Below are positions 18,261 through 28,166 of a stretch of 45,879 nucleotides of DNA, in pieces. This DNA comes from Sulfurimicrobium sp. (GTDB lineage: Bacteria; Pseudomonadota; Gammaproteobacteria; Burkholderiales; Sulfuricellaceae), in contig JAUSBJ010000036.1 of the NCBI GenBank assembly GCA_030652035.1, positions 1-45,879 of the forward strand, read 5' to 3'. The notes beneath the pieces were generated by a model. The model searched no databases and had not been told where the DNA came from. It saw only the letters and a program-made list of their open reading frames with translations. A program made the translations under genes and the position numbers. Each line of letters opens with the position of its first letter. Position 1 is the stretch's first letter.

Positions 18261-18880
18261 AGTAGCAACCCAAAAAAGAATGTTGCGAACACCAGAACAA
18301 CAGCGTCGCGCCAGGTAAATACCGGCATTTCGAGGATAATCTCGGTGGCTGCATCTGGGGCGGGGTCAAGCGTCAGACGCAGCTCATTCCACCATCCATG
18401 AGCGTTGCGCCGTGGCTGCTGCTCAGCATACTGAAGCGTAAGCCAGAGACGCACAGCAATGCGGTCCGCATCAATCCCCACACCAGCAAAAGGTTTCATC
18501 AAAATATAAAGACCGCTCAACAGGCTATTCCGTGGACAGGATCGCAGCAACCAACCCAGCGCAAGCAACAACAAAACAAGACGCCATGCCTGCATTGCGC
18601 CGCTACGCGCACCCTGGATCGATGGAGCGTATGACCCAAGCTGAGGAATCAAGGCATCACCCGGCGTGGCAAACGCATAGATCACAAGCAGCGACAGCAG
18701 CAACCAGCGGGCGCGACGCACCATGAGCAGCGCTCCGGGGCTGCGTCCAGCCAACAATACCATTACTCCCACCACGGACAGGAGCGTGAGCGGCATGACG
18801 CCCATCCCTTGCATGGCTATCGCAAAACCAAGCCAGAGCAGGATTTTAGTGGCAGGATGGAATTGAATGATCGTCCCCAT
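18254..18880 (-). CDS. EcfT/CbiQ-like transmembrane protein
   Basis: Polytopic inner membrane protein, 208 aa, with hydrophobic segments near residues 12-28, 30-48, 57-72, 97-115 and 185-205. The opening MGTIIQFHPATKILLWLG and the downstream pattern (RxARWLLLSLLVIYAF, LLRSCP, L...PFAGVGID..RIAVRL) resemble CbiQ/EcfT energy-coupling-factor transmembrane subunits. No ATPase or substrate-binding S component is nearby, so a transport role is unproven. I chose the start at 18880; the open frame extends upstream across the fimV terminator, which cannot be coding. Confidence 0.7.
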   Translation of the reverse strand: MGTIIQFHPATKILLWLGFAIAMQGMGVMPLTLLSVVGVMVLLAGRSPGALLMVRRARWLLLSLLVIYAFATPGDALIPQLGSYAPSIQGARSGAMQAWRLVLLLLALGWLLRSCPRNSLLSGLYILMKPFAGVGIDADRIAVRLWLTLQYAEQQPRRNAHGWWNELRLTLDPAPDAATEIILEMPVFTWRDAVVLVFATFFFGLLLW

Positions 18881-18889
18881 CAAGAAATG

Positions 18890-18919
18890 AAAAACCCCCC
18901 ACGGGGTCACCGTGGAGGG
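18890..18919 (-). terminator. Intrinsic terminator after fimV
   Basis: CCACGG and CCGTGG form a stem around GGTCA, extended by CCC/GGG beyond one mismatch. On the minus strand it is followed by TTTTT. It lies 20 nt after the fimV stop; GTTTT on the other side may make it partly bidirectional. Confidence 0.75.
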
Positions 18920-18939
18920 CGTTTTGCAGGAACCCACTT

Positions 18940-21876
18940 CTAGAGAGACGCGAGCAACTGGTTCGCATCAGCCTGTTGCTGGGAACTGCCTTCTTTCAAT
19001 ACTTCTTCCAGAATTTCCTTCGCGCCTTCCTTGTCACCCATTTCCACATAGGCACGAGCGAGATCAAGCTTGGTAGCAACCTCTCCACCACCACCCTCGC
19101 CCTCCGCAGGCTCGGACACACCCACCGAATCTGTTGGCTCTTCAAGGTCCAGACTGATGCCGGAAAGATCCAGTTCCGGCAATGCGGATGGGGTCGGCTC
19201 TTCAACCACCCCGGGTGTTTCGACTTCCAGGTCGAAATTGAAATCCAGATGAGCTTCTTCTTCGGGAACAGGTGCCGAGCCTATGTCTATAGACTCCTCC
19301 TCCGCTTCAGGCATAACGGGGGCTTCTGCCTCAGATAATATTAGGGGCTCGGCCTCTGGAATGGATTCAGCTTTTTGAATGAGCTCATCTTCTTGAATGG
19401 GCTCAGCTTCTGGCAAATCAAAGGAAAAATCAGGAGTTTCTTCAGCAGCCGCCTCTACAGGCGTCTCCGTCACATCGGATGGTGCCGCCAACACATCCAG
19501 ATCGATCTCAAACTCATTGGCCGCTGTATCCACAGCCTGAGCCGCAGGCTCGACAGGCTCGTTCTCGGGTTGAGGCGGAATCAATTCCCCCAGATCGAAT
19601 TCCAGTGCCTGATCCACTTCGTTCTCGGGTGCCGACTCTACAGAAGCAACGGTTGCGGCAGGTTCCTCGGCCAAAGCATCCAGGTTGAACTCAAGAGCAC
19701 CAACATCCTCTTCTTCAATGGATTCTTGTGCAACCGGGATTTCTATGGCCTCTTGCTCTTCGGACGGCATCTCTGTTTCAGCCTCGGCTGCGATGTCCTC
19801 CATACCAAAATCCAGGTCTGGTGACAGGTCTTCTGCAGGCGCTTCGGTTTCCATCAGACCCTGCGTAGGCTCATTCAGGTCAACACCATCGAATAGCGCA
19901 GCTGCTGCAACAGGTGCCGCGATCGCCGCGCCTGCCGGTATAACTTTTCCAGCCCCACCCTCATGCGCACTATAAAGCGGATTATTGGGATCAAGCGCAC
20001 GTCCCATCTCGGCCGCCTTATCCCACAAGGGGCTAGCCTCACTACCAATCGCGGCATACAGCTCCCCGGCAAGGGTCTCGAATGCAAGAAGGTTTTTCCT
20101 GGCAGCGTAGATTTCCAGCAGCTTGAGTTGAATCTCGTGACGGCCTGGATCTTTGGCCATCGCCTCCTTGAGGATTTCCTCGGCCTGCGCATCGCGTCCG
20201 TATGCCATGTACACCTCGGCCTCGGCAATCGGATCGACGTCATTGGTATCGATCATGCCCAGACCGGCCTGGCTGAAATCCGTAAGGAAAGAAGTGTCGC
20301 CCGTATCCACCACGCCACCGGCAGTTTCACCAAAAACGGTATTGGCCTTCAGCTCTCCTCCGGTAAGAATGCTGTCTTCAAAACTGGACAGGCTCTTCCT
20401 GCGCCGCCGGTTAATAGCGATCAGCGCCCCGCCACCCAGTAACGCCAATGCGCCTGCAGCACCCGCAAGATACAAGGGGTTGTCGGTCAAACCATCCATC
20501 AGACCAGGCTCAGCTGTCGGCTCGGCCACCGGTTCAGGCTTGGGAGGCTCCACTTTGGGTTTGGCAACCGGTTTTTCCAGCTCCGGCTTGGGCGCTTCCG
20601 CCGGCACGGCCACTGGCTCGACCGGCTTGGCTGGAGCCTCCACCTTCGTTTCAGCCGGTTTTGGAGCGGGCACGGGTTCTGGTTTAACTTCTGCCTGTTT
20701 TTGCAGATCGGCCAGGTTTTTGTTCTTCAGCTCGATGAGCTGCTGCATTTCCTTGATATTTTTTTCCAGCGAGCTGATGCGTTCATTCGCCTCCTTGAGC
20801 GATTTTTCGCGTGCGGTCGTCTCTTCCTGCAGTGACTGGATCTTGCTCTGCAGCGACTGGACTTCCTTGCCGCTTGCCGCCTCGCCCTTGGTGACTTTCA
20901 GCACATCCTTGCTCGAAGCAGGAGGTGGGGCCGCCTTATCATCAACCGCCGCGGTGATCTTGCCCTTGGCTGTTTGCTTGGGCGCTTCATCTTTCGGCGC
21001 AGGCGCTTCGTCCACGGCAGCAGCAAGTTTCTGGCGGTAGGCATTCCAGTCCGCCGTATGCGCTTTCAATTCACGGCTGGCTTCGGCACGTCCCACGGAT
21101 GCAATTTCCTGCTCGTCAGGCACACGCAAAATCTGGCCGGTTTTAAGCCGGTGCATATTTTTCCCGGCAAATGCCTGCGCATTGGACTGATACAGGGCCA
21201 CCAGCATCTGCTCCAGATTGTATCCTTCAGGCTTTAACTGGGTGGCGATCGCGCTCAGCGTCTCGCCTTTCCTTACCGGCCCGTAACTGCCGGCTACTTC
21301 CTGCCGGGGTTCAATTGGTTTGATCTCGGATTTGCCAGCCTTGGCAGGTTTGCCCGCATCGCCTTTGACGCTTTCCGAAGGAACAGGGGCTGATACTCCA
21401 GGTTGCGGCACAGGCGCCATTGCGGATTTAACCATAGGCGGAGCAACAGGCTGAACAGCCTGGGGCGCAGCAAAACCCGGAGGGTCTAGGAGTACGGTAT
21501 ATTCCCGCAATAAACGGCCAGCAGACCAGTTCAGCTCGACCAGCATATCCAGAAAGGGCTCGTTGATCGGCTGAGTGGTGGCAAGCCTGATTACCGGCGT
21601 ACCGTCTGTTTTTTGCTCTACGCTGAACTTGATATCCAGCAAGGAGACGCTACGCTCAATGCGGGCTTCCTTGAACGCATCCACCGAGGCAAGACGGGCT
21701 GCAATCGAGCTCAGTTCATCCTTCTGCGCCGATACCAGCTCAATTTCCGCCCGCAGGGGTTGGCCCAAGGCAGAAGTGACAGTCAACCGGCCCAACCCCG
21801 CTGCATCCGCAGTCATCGGCGACAGGGCCAATAAACCTGCATATACCCACGGTTTTAACTTGAATGTGCGCACCAT
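18940..21876 (-). CDS. fimV: FimV/HubP-family polar hub protein
   Basis: Large inner membrane protein of 978 aa that in pseudomonads and vibrios organises type IV pili and polar landmarks. Order seen: signal peptide (1-25); FimV N-terminal domain (LGRLTVTSALGQPLRAEIEL and on, to about 135); Pro-rich linker; LysM peptidoglycan-binding domain (about 198-255, VRKGETLSAIATQL); coiled coil (about 340-395); Pro/Glu/Lys linker; one membrane helix (about 468-487) followed by RRRRK; a long acidic cytoplasmic region with TPR-like segments near residues 550-600; and a C-terminal FimV motif (TKLDLARAYVEMGDKEGA ... LEEVL). It lies between asd and truA, a conserved betaproteobacterial position. Confidence 0.95.
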   Translation of the reverse strand: MVRTFKLKPWVYAGLLALSPMTADAAGLGRLTVTSALGQPLRAEIELVSAQKDELSSIAARLASVDAFKEARIERSVSLLDIKFSVEQKTDGTPVIRLATTQPINEPFLDMLVELNWSAGRLLREYTVLLDPPGFAAPQAVQPVAPPMVKSAMAPVPQPGVSAPVPSESVKGDAGKPAKAGKSEIKPIEPRQEVAGSYGPVRKGETLSAIATQLKPEGYNLEQMLVALYQSNAQAFAGKNMHRLKTGQILRVPDEQEIASVGRAEASRELKAHTADWNAYRQKLAAAVDEAPAPKDEAPKQTAKGKITAAVDDKAAPPPASSKDVLKVTKGEAASGKEVQSLQSKIQSLQEETTAREKSLKEANERISSLEKNIKEMQQLIELKNKNLADLQKQAEVKPEPVPAPKPAETKVEAPAKPVEPVAVPAEAPKPELEKPVAKPKVEPPKPEPVAEPTAEPGLMDGLTDNPLYLAGAAGALALLGGGALIAINRRRRKSLSSFEDSILTGGELKANTVFGETAGGVVDTGDTSFLTDFSQAGLGMIDTNDVDPIAEAEVYMAYGRDAQAEEILKEAMAKDPGRHEIQLKLLEIYAARKNLLAFETLAGELYAAIGSEASPLWDKAAEMGRALDPNNPLYSAHEGGAGKVIPAGAAIAAPVAAAALFDGVDLNEPTQGLMETEAPAEDLSPDLDFGMEDIAAEAETEMPSEEQEAIEIPVAQESIEEEDVGALEFNLDALAEEPAATVASVESAPENEVDQALEFDLGELIPPQPENEPVEPAAQAVDTAANEFEIDLDVLAAPSDVTETPVEAAAEETPDFSFDLPEAEPIQEDELIQKAESIPEAEPLILSEAEAPVMPEAEEESIDIGSAPVPEEEAHLDFNFDLEVETPGVVEEPTPSALPELDLSGISLDLEEPTDSVGVSEPAEGEGGGGEVATKLDLARAYVEMGDKEGAKEILEEVLKEGSSQQQADANQLLASL

Positions 21877-21967
21877 GCCATCCTCATTCTATAATTTTAG
21901 CTATGTTATTTAACTTAACATCATACAGTTAGGGATGCAAGCTAAACTTCTATGTCAGGAGGGACCG

Positions 21968-21991
21968 ATCTCTTGTTCAAAAACAAGAGAT
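21968..21991. repeat. Perfect inverted repeat upstream of fimV
   Basis: Arms ATCTCTTGTT and AACAAGAGAT (10 bp each) are separated by 4 nt, about 90 bp upstream of the fimV start. It could be an operator or an mRNA-leader hairpin; no T-tract follows. Confidence 0.6.
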
Positions 21992-22018
21992 TAGACGGGT
22001 AATATAAAATAATTATTG

Positions 22019-22052
22019 AAAAAAACCAGCGGCTTTTTTCGCTGGTTTTTTT
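22019..22052 (-). terminator. Intrinsic terminator of asd, likely bidirectional
   Basis: The stem AAAACCAGCG / CGCTGGTTTT is flanked by A and T tracts on both sides, so it can work in either direction. It lies 22 nt after the asd stop. Confidence 0.85.
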
Positions 22053-22074
22053 CCAATCAGCCCGGAACTCCGCG

Positions 22075-23187
22075 TCAGGCTTCAATCAGGATGCGCAACA
22101 TGCGGCGCAGCGGTTCCGCAGCGCCCCACAGCAACTGATCGCCGACGGTAAATGCGGACAGGTACTGCGGCCCCATGTTAAGTTTGCGCATACGGCCCAC
22201 CGGTACCGTCAGGGTGCCAGTGACTGCCGCGGGCGTGAGTTCCTTCATGGTGATCTCGCGGTTGTTCGGCACCACTTTCACCCAGGCGTTGTGTGCGGCG
22301 ATGATGGCATGGATCTCGTCGAGCGGCACATCCTTGGTCATCTTGATGGTCAGCGCCTGGCTGTGGCAACGCATCGCACCGATGCGCACGCACAGGCCGT
22401 CGATTGGAATCTGGTTGCCGGACCGGCCCAGGATCTTGTTGCACTCGACCTGCGCCTTCCACTCTTCCTTGCTCTGACCGGATTCAAGCGCCACGTCGAT
22501 CCATGGAATCAGCGAGCCGGCCAGCGGTACCGGCCAGGCATCCACCGGATAACGGTCGGAACGGATGAAGTCGGCCACTTTCCGGTCAATCTCAAGAATG
22601 GCTGAAGCAGGATCATCCAGCAGAGGCTTAACCTCGCCGTTGATCGCCCCCATCTGCTGAATCAGTTCGCGCATATTGCGCGCACCGGCGCCTGAGGCTG
22701 CCTGATAGGTCATGGGGCTGATCCATTCGATCAAACCTTTGTCGAACAGACCGCCAATCGCCATCAGCATCAGGCTGACTGTGCAATTGCCGCCGACATA
22801 GGTTTTGACGCCCTTGGTCAAGCCATCCTTGATCACGTTCTTGTTGACCGGGTCGAGAATGATGATCGCATCGTCCTTCATGCGCAGCGTAGAGGCTGCG
22901 TCAATCCAGTAGCCTTGCCAGCCGGCAGCACGCAGATCGGCATAGACTTCCTTGGTATAGTCGCCCCCCTGGCAGGAGATGATGGCGTCCATGGATTTGA
23001 GTTCATTGATATCTTTCGCATCCTTGAGCGGCGGCACCTCCTTGCCGATGTCAGGCCCCTTGCCACCCGGATTGGAGGTGGTGAAGAACACCGGATCGAT
23101 TACATCGAAATCCTTTTCTTCGCGCATGCGCTGCATCAGCACCGAACCCACCATGCCACGCCATCCGACCAGACCTACTTTCATCAT
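22075..23187 (-). CDS. asd: Aspartate-semialdehyde dehydrogenase
   Basis: NADPH-dependent reduction of aspartyl phosphate to the semialdehyde, the branch point to lysine, methionine, threonine and cell-wall diaminopimelate. N-terminal nucleotide site [18 protein letters not shown] and active-site Cys135 in [10 protein letters not shown] are visible, and the protein matches the Gram-negative (E. coli) type at 370 aa. I start at the first ATG of an ATGATG pair (23187) because GAGG lies 8 nt upstream. Asd next to leuB is a conserved betaproteobacterial order. Confidence 0.96.
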   Translation of the reverse strand: MMKVGLVGWRGMVGSVLMQRMREEKDFDVIDPVFFTTSNPGGKGPDIGKEVPPLKDAKDINELKSMDAIISCQGGDYTKEVYADLRAAGWQGYWIDAASTLRMKDDAIIILDPVNKNVIKDGLTKGVKTYVGGNCTVSLMLMAIGGLFDKGLIEWISPMTYQAASGAGARNMRELIQQMGAINGEVKPLLDDPASAILEIDRKVADFIRSDRYPVDAWPVPLAGSLIPWIDVALESGQSKEEWKAQVECNKILGRSGNQIPIDGLCVRIGAMRCHSQALTIKMTKDVPLDEIHAIIAAHNAWVKVVPNNREITMKELTPAAVTGTLTVPVGRMRKLNMGPQYLSAFTVGDQLLWGAAEPLRRMLRILIEA

Positions 23188-23211
23188 TTTCTTGACCTCA
23201 AAAGTTGTGAA

Positions 23212-23304
23212 ATGTGAAGCCACTCGGCTTCGCCGTCGCTGTGAAGAGTGAAGTGTGGAAAGCAAAACCCTTCACTCTTCACAGTGAAGCGGCTTCACCC
23301 TTCA
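23212..23304. repeat. Hairpin cluster between leuB and asd
   Basis: The gap contains a perfect 15-bp inverted repeat (CTGTGAAGAGTGAAG at 23239-23253, its complement at 23270-23284). It is flanked by the small hairpin GAAGCC/GGCTTC (near 23216-23230) and the palindrome GTGAAGC-G-GCTTCAC (23284-23298). All are built from the word GTGAAG. No open frame or T-tract is present. Confidence 0.65.
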
Positions 23305-23308
23305 CGTT

Positions 23309-24373
23309 TTACAGATTTTTTACCACCGCATCGCCCATTTCACTGCACGATGTTTTACGCGTGCCCTCGGTGTAAATATCCACCGTGCGGTATCCCTGCG
23401 CCAGCACTTTTTTCACTGCGTTCTCGACACGGGTCGCACTTTCCTCGTTGTTGAAGGTATAGCGCAACATCATCGCTGCAGAAAGAATGGTTGCCAGCGG
23501 ATTGGCAATATCCTGCCCGGCGATATCGGGGGCAGAACCATGGCTGGGCTCGTACAAGCCCTTGTTGCAGGCGTCGAGCGAGGCGGAGGGCAGCATGCCG
23601 ATTGAGCCGGTGAGCATGGAGGCCTCATCGGAAAGGATATCGCCAAAGATATTGCCGGTAATCATCACATCGAACTGCTTGGGTGCACGCACCAGTTGCA
23701 TCGCGGCATTGTCCACGTACATGTGAGACAACTCGACATCCGGGTAATCCTTGTTCATCACGGTCACAATCTCGCGCCACAGTTCGGTGGTTTCCAGCAC
23801 ATTGGCTTTATCCACCGAGCACAGTTTGCGGTTGCGTTTCATGGCGATTTCATAACCCACCTTGGCAATACGGCGGATTTCCGATTCCGAGTAGCGCATG
23901 GTGTTGATGCCTTCGCGCTCGCCATTTTCATTAAGCTGGATCCCGCGCGGCTGGCCGAAGTAAATATCGCCAGTCAGTTCGCGCACGATCATGATATCCA
24001 AACCGGACACCACTTCCGGCTTGAGGGTGGAAGCGCTGGCCAGTTCGGGATAAAGCAGCGCCGGGCGCAAATTGGCGAACACGCCCATTCCCTTGCGGAT
24101 GCGCAGCAGCCCTTGCTCCGGACGCATTGGGCGCGGAAGCGTGTCGTACTGCCAGCCGCCCACCGCGCCCAGCAATACGGCATCGGAATCCTGCGCCAGC
24201 TTCATGGTGGCCTCAGGCAGGGGATCACCTGCCGCATCGTAACCGGCACCACCGATGTGTGCCTGCTCCAACTCGATTTTCATGCCATCGCTGGCCAAGG
24301 CTTTAAGGACCTTAACAGCTTGGGCGACAATTTCCGGCCCGATTCCGTCACCGGGCAATACTGCGATTTTCAT
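23309..24373 (-). CDS. leuB: 3-isopropylmalate dehydrogenase
   Basis: NAD- and Mg-dependent oxidative decarboxylation of 3-isopropylmalate, third step of leucine synthesis; 354 aa. Visible landmarks are GDGIGPEIV at the N-terminus, the substrate/metal segment [13 protein letters not shown] with downstream [10 protein letters not shown], the metal-site [19 protein letters not shown], and [18 protein letters not shown]. It follows leuD after an 84-nt gap filled with a repeat. Confidence 0.96.
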   Translation of the reverse strand: MKIAVLPGDGIGPEIVAQAVKVLKALASDGMKIELEQAHIGGAGYDAAGDPLPEATMKLAQDSDAVLLGAVGGWQYDTLPRPMRPEQGLLRIRKGMGVFANLRPALLYPELASASTLKPEVVSGLDIMIVRELTGDIYFGQPRGIQLNENGEREGINTMRYSESEIRRIAKVGYEIAMKRNRKLCSVDKANVLETTELWREIVTVMNKDYPDVELSHMYVDNAAMQLVRAPKQFDVMITGNIFGDILSDEASMLTGSIGMLPSASLDACNKGLYEPSHGSAPDIAGQDIANPLATILSAAMMLRYTFNNEESATRVENAVKKVLAQGYRTVDIYTEGTRKTSCSEMGDAVVKNL

Positions 24374-24378
24374 TATTG

Positions 24379-24457
24379 ATAGCTTTCAGCAATCAGCTTT
24401 CAGCAATCAGCTTTAAAACGGCCTTTTAGGCTGACCGCTGAAAGCTGAAAGCGGAAG
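24379..24457. repeat. Direct and inverted repeat between leuD and leuB
   Basis: AGCTTTCAGCAATC occurs twice in tandem at the left. The right part contains GCTGAAAGCTGAAAGC, which can pair with both copies, giving a long imperfect hairpin around GGCCTTTTAGGCT. There is no coding potential. Confidence 0.6.
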
Positions 24458-25096
24458 CTAGTTAAACACCCACGGCTCCGACTGGCGCCGCCGCTCTTCG
24501 TAAGCCCTGATTTTATCGGCATGCTGCAGGCTCAGACCGATATCATCCAGGCCATTCAGCAGGCAATATTTGCGGAAACTATCCACATCGAAACTGAACA
24601 TGTGCCCGCCTGGAGTGGTAACAGTTTGCGAATCCAGATCGACGCTTAGACGGCATCCAGGCTGTGCAGCCACTTCCTTGAAAAGTTGATCCACGCCATC
24701 GGCATCCAGCACGATCGGCAGAATGCCATTTTTGAAACAGTTGTTGAAAAAAATATCCGCAAAGCTGGGCGCAATCACGGCACGAAAACCATAATCCAGC
24801 AGCGCCCAGGGTGCATGTTCGCGGCTCGATCCACAGCCGAAATTTTCACGCGCAATAAGTATCTGCGCGCCCTGATAGCGCGGCTGGTTGAGGACAAAAT
24901 CCGGATTGAGCGGTCGGCTGGAATTATCCATGCCCGGCTCACCATGATCGAGATAACGCCACTCATCGAACAAGTTAGGCCCGAAGCCGCTACGCTTGAT
25001 GGATTTGAGAAACTGTTTTGGGATGATGGCATCGGTATCGACATTGGCGCGATCCAAAGGCGCCACCAATCCGTCCAGAATGGTAAATTTATCCAT
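24458..25096 (-). CDS. leuD: 3-isopropylmalate dehydratase small subunit
   Basis: Swivel-domain partner of LeuC in isopropylmalate isomerase; 212 aa. Family segments include [21 protein letters not shown] near residue 20 and the conserved [13 protein letters not shown] near residue 88. It lies directly 3' of the entericidin-like gene, whose stop abuts the leuD start, so the two are probably co-transcribed with leuC. Confidence 0.96.
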   Translation of the reverse strand: MDKFTILDGLVAPLDRANVDTDAIIPKQFLKSIKRSGFGPNLFDEWRYLDHGEPGMDNSSRPLNPDFVLNQPRYQGAQILIARENFGCGSSREHAPWALLDYGFRAVIAPSFADIFFNNCFKNGILPIVLDADGVDQLFKEVAAQPGCRLSVDLDSQTVTTPGGHMFSFDVDSFRKYCLLNGLDDIGLSLQHADKIRAYEERRRQSEPWVFN

Positions 25097-25267
25097 TTAG
25101 TATTTCTTTTTCTCGTCTGCTTTCTGCTCGATCTTGTCGCCCAGCTTGGAAACATCCTTACCCAGCCCCTGCATGGTATTGCAGCCGCTCATACTGAGCG
25201 CGACGCCCGTAGCAAGCGCGCCCAGAAAAACAGCCTTGAGCGCAATCAGCGCAACGATTTTATTCAT
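25097..25267 (-). CDS. Entericidin A/B family small lipoprotein
   Basis: This short gene encodes a 56-aa protein: an N-terminal Lys, a hydrophobic signal segment (about residues 4-26), a lipobox-like S-M-S-G followed by Cys29, and a short mature tail NTMQGLGKDVSKLGDKIEQK. This is the classic entericidin pattern (TxxGxGxD(V/I)xxxGxxI). E. coli EcnA/EcnB are an antidote and a bacteriolytic lipoprotein, but most family members are uncharacterised envelope lipoproteins. The ATG at 25267 is 12 nt after the leuC stop and the TAA abuts leuD, so expression should follow the leu operon. Confidence 0.85.
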   Translation of the reverse strand: MNKIVALIALKAVFLGALATGVALSMSGCNTMQGLGKDVSKLGDKIEQKADEKKKY

Positions 25268-25279
25268 GAATCCCGACTC

Positions 25280-26683
25280 CTAAAATTCCCGAACATCCAC
25301 GAAATGCCCAGCAATCGCCGCTGCGGCAGCCATTTCAGGGCTAACCAGGTGGGTACGCCCGCCCGGCCCCTGGCGCCCTTCAAAATTACGATTGGAGGTG
25401 GACGCGCAACGCTCGCCCGGCTCCAGGCGATCGGCGTTCATCGCCAGACACATGGAACAACCCGGCTCACGCCATTCGAAACCCGCTGCGCGGAAAATCT
25501 GGTCCAGCCCTTCCTGCTCCGCCTGATGCTTGACCAGGCCGGAGCCCGGAACCACCATCGCCAGCTTGATATTGGAAGCGATGTGACGGCCTTTGGCAAC
25601 AGATGCGGCGGCGCGCAAATCCTCGATCCGCGAATTGGTGCAGGAACCGATGAACACCTTGTCCACGGCGATCTGGCTGATCGGCGTGTTGGCCTGCAAC
25701 CCCATATAGATCAGCGCCCGCTCCATTCCGCCCCGCTTGACGGGATCGGTTTCGCGTGCAGGGTCAGGCACGCACCCATCGATTGCCACCACCATTTCAG
25801 GCGAAGTGCCCCACGTAACCTGGGGCTTGATGGCACTCCCATCCAGCTCCACGACACAATCGAATTTAGAACCTTCATCGCTGTGCAGGGTGCGCCAGTA
25901 GGCCACGGCCTGATCCCACTGGCCGGCCTTGGGCGAGAACGGGCGGCCCTTGACATAGTCGATGGTGGTTTCATCCACCGCCACCATGCCGGCGCGGGCA
26001 CCCGCCTCGATCGCCATGTTGCACAAGGTCATACGGCCTTCCATGGAAAGCGCGCGAATCGCCTCGCCGGCAAATTCAATGGCATAGCCGGTGCCGCCGG
26101 CCGTGCCGATTTTGCCAATCACGGCCAGGGCAATATCCTTGGCCGTAACGCCCTTGCCCAGGCTACCATCCACCAAGACCTGCATGGTTCTTGATTTTTT
26201 CTGCAGCAGGCATTGCGTGGCCAGCACGTGTTCCACTTCGGAAGTGCCTATACCGTGCGCCAACGCGCCAAAAGCGCCATGCGTGCTGGTATGGGAGTCA
26301 CCGCAGACCACGGTCATGCCTGGGAGCGTGGCGCCCTGTTCGGGTCCGATGACATGAACGATGCCCTGGCGCACGTCGGACATCTTGAATTCGGCAATCC
26401 CGAATTCAGCACAGTTCTGATCCAGTGTATCCACTTGCAGGCGGGAAACGGGGTCGGCGATACCATCCTTGCGATCGGTCGTGGGAACGTTGTGATCCGC
26501 CACTGCAAGGTTGGCAGACAGGCGCCACGGCTTGCGATCGGCCAGGCGCAAGCCCTCGAATGCCTGGGGACTGGTCACTTCATGCAGCAGATGGCGATCG
26601 ATATAAAGCAGTGTGGTGTCATCCGGCTCGGTATGCACCACATGGGACTGCCACAATTTTTCGTACAGCGTTTGTGCGCTCAT
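25280..26683 (-). CDS. leuC: 3-isopropylmalate dehydratase large subunit
   Basis: Aconitase-type 4Fe-4S enzyme isomerising 2- to 3-isopropylmalate with LeuD. Cluster ligands are visible in [18 protein letters not shown] context, GSCTNSR and CSMCLAMN. I use the ATG at 26683 ([11 protein letters not shown]), which is the family N-terminus and gives 467 aa; the frame extends upstream but that stretch lacks family similarity. No leucine-rich leader peptide or attenuator is evident in the 91 nt upstream. Confidence 0.96.
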   Translation of the reverse strand: MSAQTLYEKLWQSHVVHTEPDDTTLLYIDRHLLHEVTSPQAFEGLRLADRKPWRLSANLAVADHNVPTTDRKDGIADPVSRLQVDTLDQNCAEFGIAEFKMSDVRQGIVHVIGPEQGATLPGMTVVCGDSHTSTHGAFGALAHGIGTSEVEHVLATQCLLQKKSRTMQVLVDGSLGKGVTAKDIALAVIGKIGTAGGTGYAIEFAGEAIRALSMEGRMTLCNMAIEAGARAGMVAVDETTIDYVKGRPFSPKAGQWDQAVAYWRTLHSDEGSKFDCVVELDGSAIKPQVTWGTSPEMVVAIDGCVPDPARETDPVKRGGMERALIYMGLQANTPISQIAVDKVFIGSCTNSRIEDLRAAASVAKGRHIASNIKLAMVVPGSGLVKHQAEQEGLDQIFRAAGFEWREPGCSMCLAMNADRLEPGERCASTSNRNFEGRQGPGGRTHLVSPEMAAAAAIAGHFVDVREF

Positions 26684-26774
26684 TACAGAATTTCTGGGAA
26701 AAGCGCAAATTATTGCACAGTCTCCGGCAAGCGAACAATTACAAACACGCAAACAATCTGAATCGGCAACTTGT

Positions 26775-27482
26775 TTAGTCCGCCAATCCCATTATCCAGC
26801 CACCGTAAATGGCAGCTGCGATTGCATTGAGTTTTCTGATTCGCTCCGGCAAAGCCCACTGCATCAACTGCGCCGTTTCCACAGCGGGGCCGCCCAAAGA
26901 CGCTTCAATCTCGGCCGCACCGATAGTGCACCATTCCTTAACCATTTCCTCAGTCATTTCCACATGGCATTGCAAAGCCAGATGCTTACCCTGTGCGAAA
27001 CCCTGATGGGCGCAATGGGCATTCCTCAGAACAATGCTGGCATCGGGTGGAATGGAAAAAGTCTCGCCGTGCCAGTGAAAGGCCTCGAATGCCTTGATTC
27101 CCCCGAACCACGCCTCGGCGACCGGGTTGCTGGCGACCTTCACCTCGCCCCAGCCGATTTCCTTGACCGGATTGCGTGTCACCACTCCACCCAGCGCTTT
27201 GGCCATCAATTGCCCGCCAAGGCAATGGCCCAAGACCGGAACATCCCTGGCAACAGCCTGACGGATCAAATCCAGGGCGGGGGCAATCCAGGGCAGATCA
27301 TCGTTCACGCTCATCGGTCCGCCCATGAAAACCAGGCCGGAGAATGCATGCACGTCTTCTGGCAGGGGGGCGCCTTCATCAATTCGGATCAAACGCCAGG
27401 GAATGCTTTTTTCATTCAGGAATGTGGCAAAATACCCTGGACCTTCACTCTGGGCATGGCGAAATATTGCAACCGGTTTCAT
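26775..27482 (-). CDS. Class I glutamine amidotransferase-like protein
   Basis: Stand-alone GATase1 domain, 235 aa. The nucleophile is Cys87 in [15 protein letters not shown], and a histidine-glutamate pair follows in [10 protein letters not shown] (about 170). Such GMP-synthase-like proteins hydrolyse glutamine or gamma-glutamyl compounds; the acceptor reaction is unknown. It is divergent from the retropepsin-like gene, with starts only 20 nt apart, and 91 nt upstream of leuC on the same strand. Confidence 0.85.
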   Translation of the reverse strand: MKPVAIFRHAQSEGPGYFATFLNEKSIPWRLIRIDEGAPLPEDVHAFSGLVFMGGPMSVNDDLPWIAPALDLIRQAVARDVPVLGHCLGGQLMAKALGGVVTRNPVKEIGWGEVKVASNPVAEAWFGGIKAFEAFHWHGETFSIPPDASIVLRNAHCAHQGFAQGKHLALQCHVEMTEEMVKEWCTIGAAEIEASLGGPAVETAQLMQWALPERIRKLNAIAAAIYGGWIMGLAD

Positions 27483-27502
27483 TCTGAGGAGCCTCTGGCG
27501 TC

Positions 27503-28153
27503 ATGAAGAATATTTATTTTAGCCTAGCCTTGATTTCTGTGCTGCTATTCTCCACTTCGGCTCACTCAACCAATGTCAGCGTGGTCGGCCTATTCAGCGG
27601 CAAGGCGATCGTCACCATCAATGGCAGCAAACAAAAACTGCTCAAAGTGGGCGAGATGACGCCAGAAGGTGTAAAACTGCTGAGCGCCGACTCGAACCAG
27701 GCCGTGCTGGAAATCAACGGCAAGAAGCTGACTCTGGCACTTGGCCAGGGCGCCTCAACGGGAGGCGTGCAGGATGCAGGCGGCAAAGCCAGCGTAACGC
27801 TGACTGCCGATGCGCAGGGCCACTTCTTGACCACTGGCAGCATCAATGGCAAGCCGACACGCTTTCTGGTTGACACTGGCGCCAGCGCAATCAGCATGAG
27901 CAGCGCCGAAGCCAAGCGGCTGGGCATTTCCTATCTCAACGGGCAACGGGTATTGTCTTCAACCGCCAATGGCGTCGCGCAGGTTTATATCGTCAGCCTG
28001 AATAGTGTTAAAGCGGGCGACATCAGCCTCAACGGCGTTGAAGGAGTGGTGCATGAAAGCGCAATGCCGGTGGTGCTGCTGGGCATGACTTTCCTTAACC
28101 GCGTAAACATGAAGCGCGAGGGAGACAGCATGGTACTGACCAAACGCTTTTAA
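27503..28153 (+). CDS. Periplasmic retropepsin-like aspartic protease (TIGR02281 type)
   Basis: Secreted protein, 216 aa. A signal peptide (1-22) is followed by a small beta domain (about 25-82) that looks like the GspC homology region of type II secretion. After a Gly-rich linker comes a single-domain retropepsin fold with the active-site Asp124 in FLVDTGAS and the later hydrophobic-Gly segment VVLLGMTFLNR. One such domain per chain implies a homodimer, as in retroviral proteases. Substrates are unknown. An own terminator follows at 28167. Confidence 0.85.
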   Translation: MKNIYFSLALISVLLFSTSAHSTNVSVVGLFSGKAIVTINGSKQKLLKVGEMTPEGVKLLSADSNQAVLEINGKKLTLALGQGASTGGVQDAGGKASVTLTADAQGHFLTTGSINGKPTRFLVDTGASAISMSSAEAKRLGISYLNGQRVLSSTANGVAQVYIVSLNSVKAGDISLNGVEGVVHESAMPVVLLGMTFLNRVNMKREGDSMVLTKRF

Positions 28154-28166
28154 GCCGCAGAAAATG

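Noticed and set aside
24686..26194. A 502-codon plus-strand open frame across leuC and leuD
   Set aside because: It lies opposite leuC, the entericidin gene and leuD, all well supported; no family features.
26684..26774. Leucine attenuator upstream of leuC
   Set aside because: No leader peptide with leucine codons and no alternative hairpin with a T-tract could be found.
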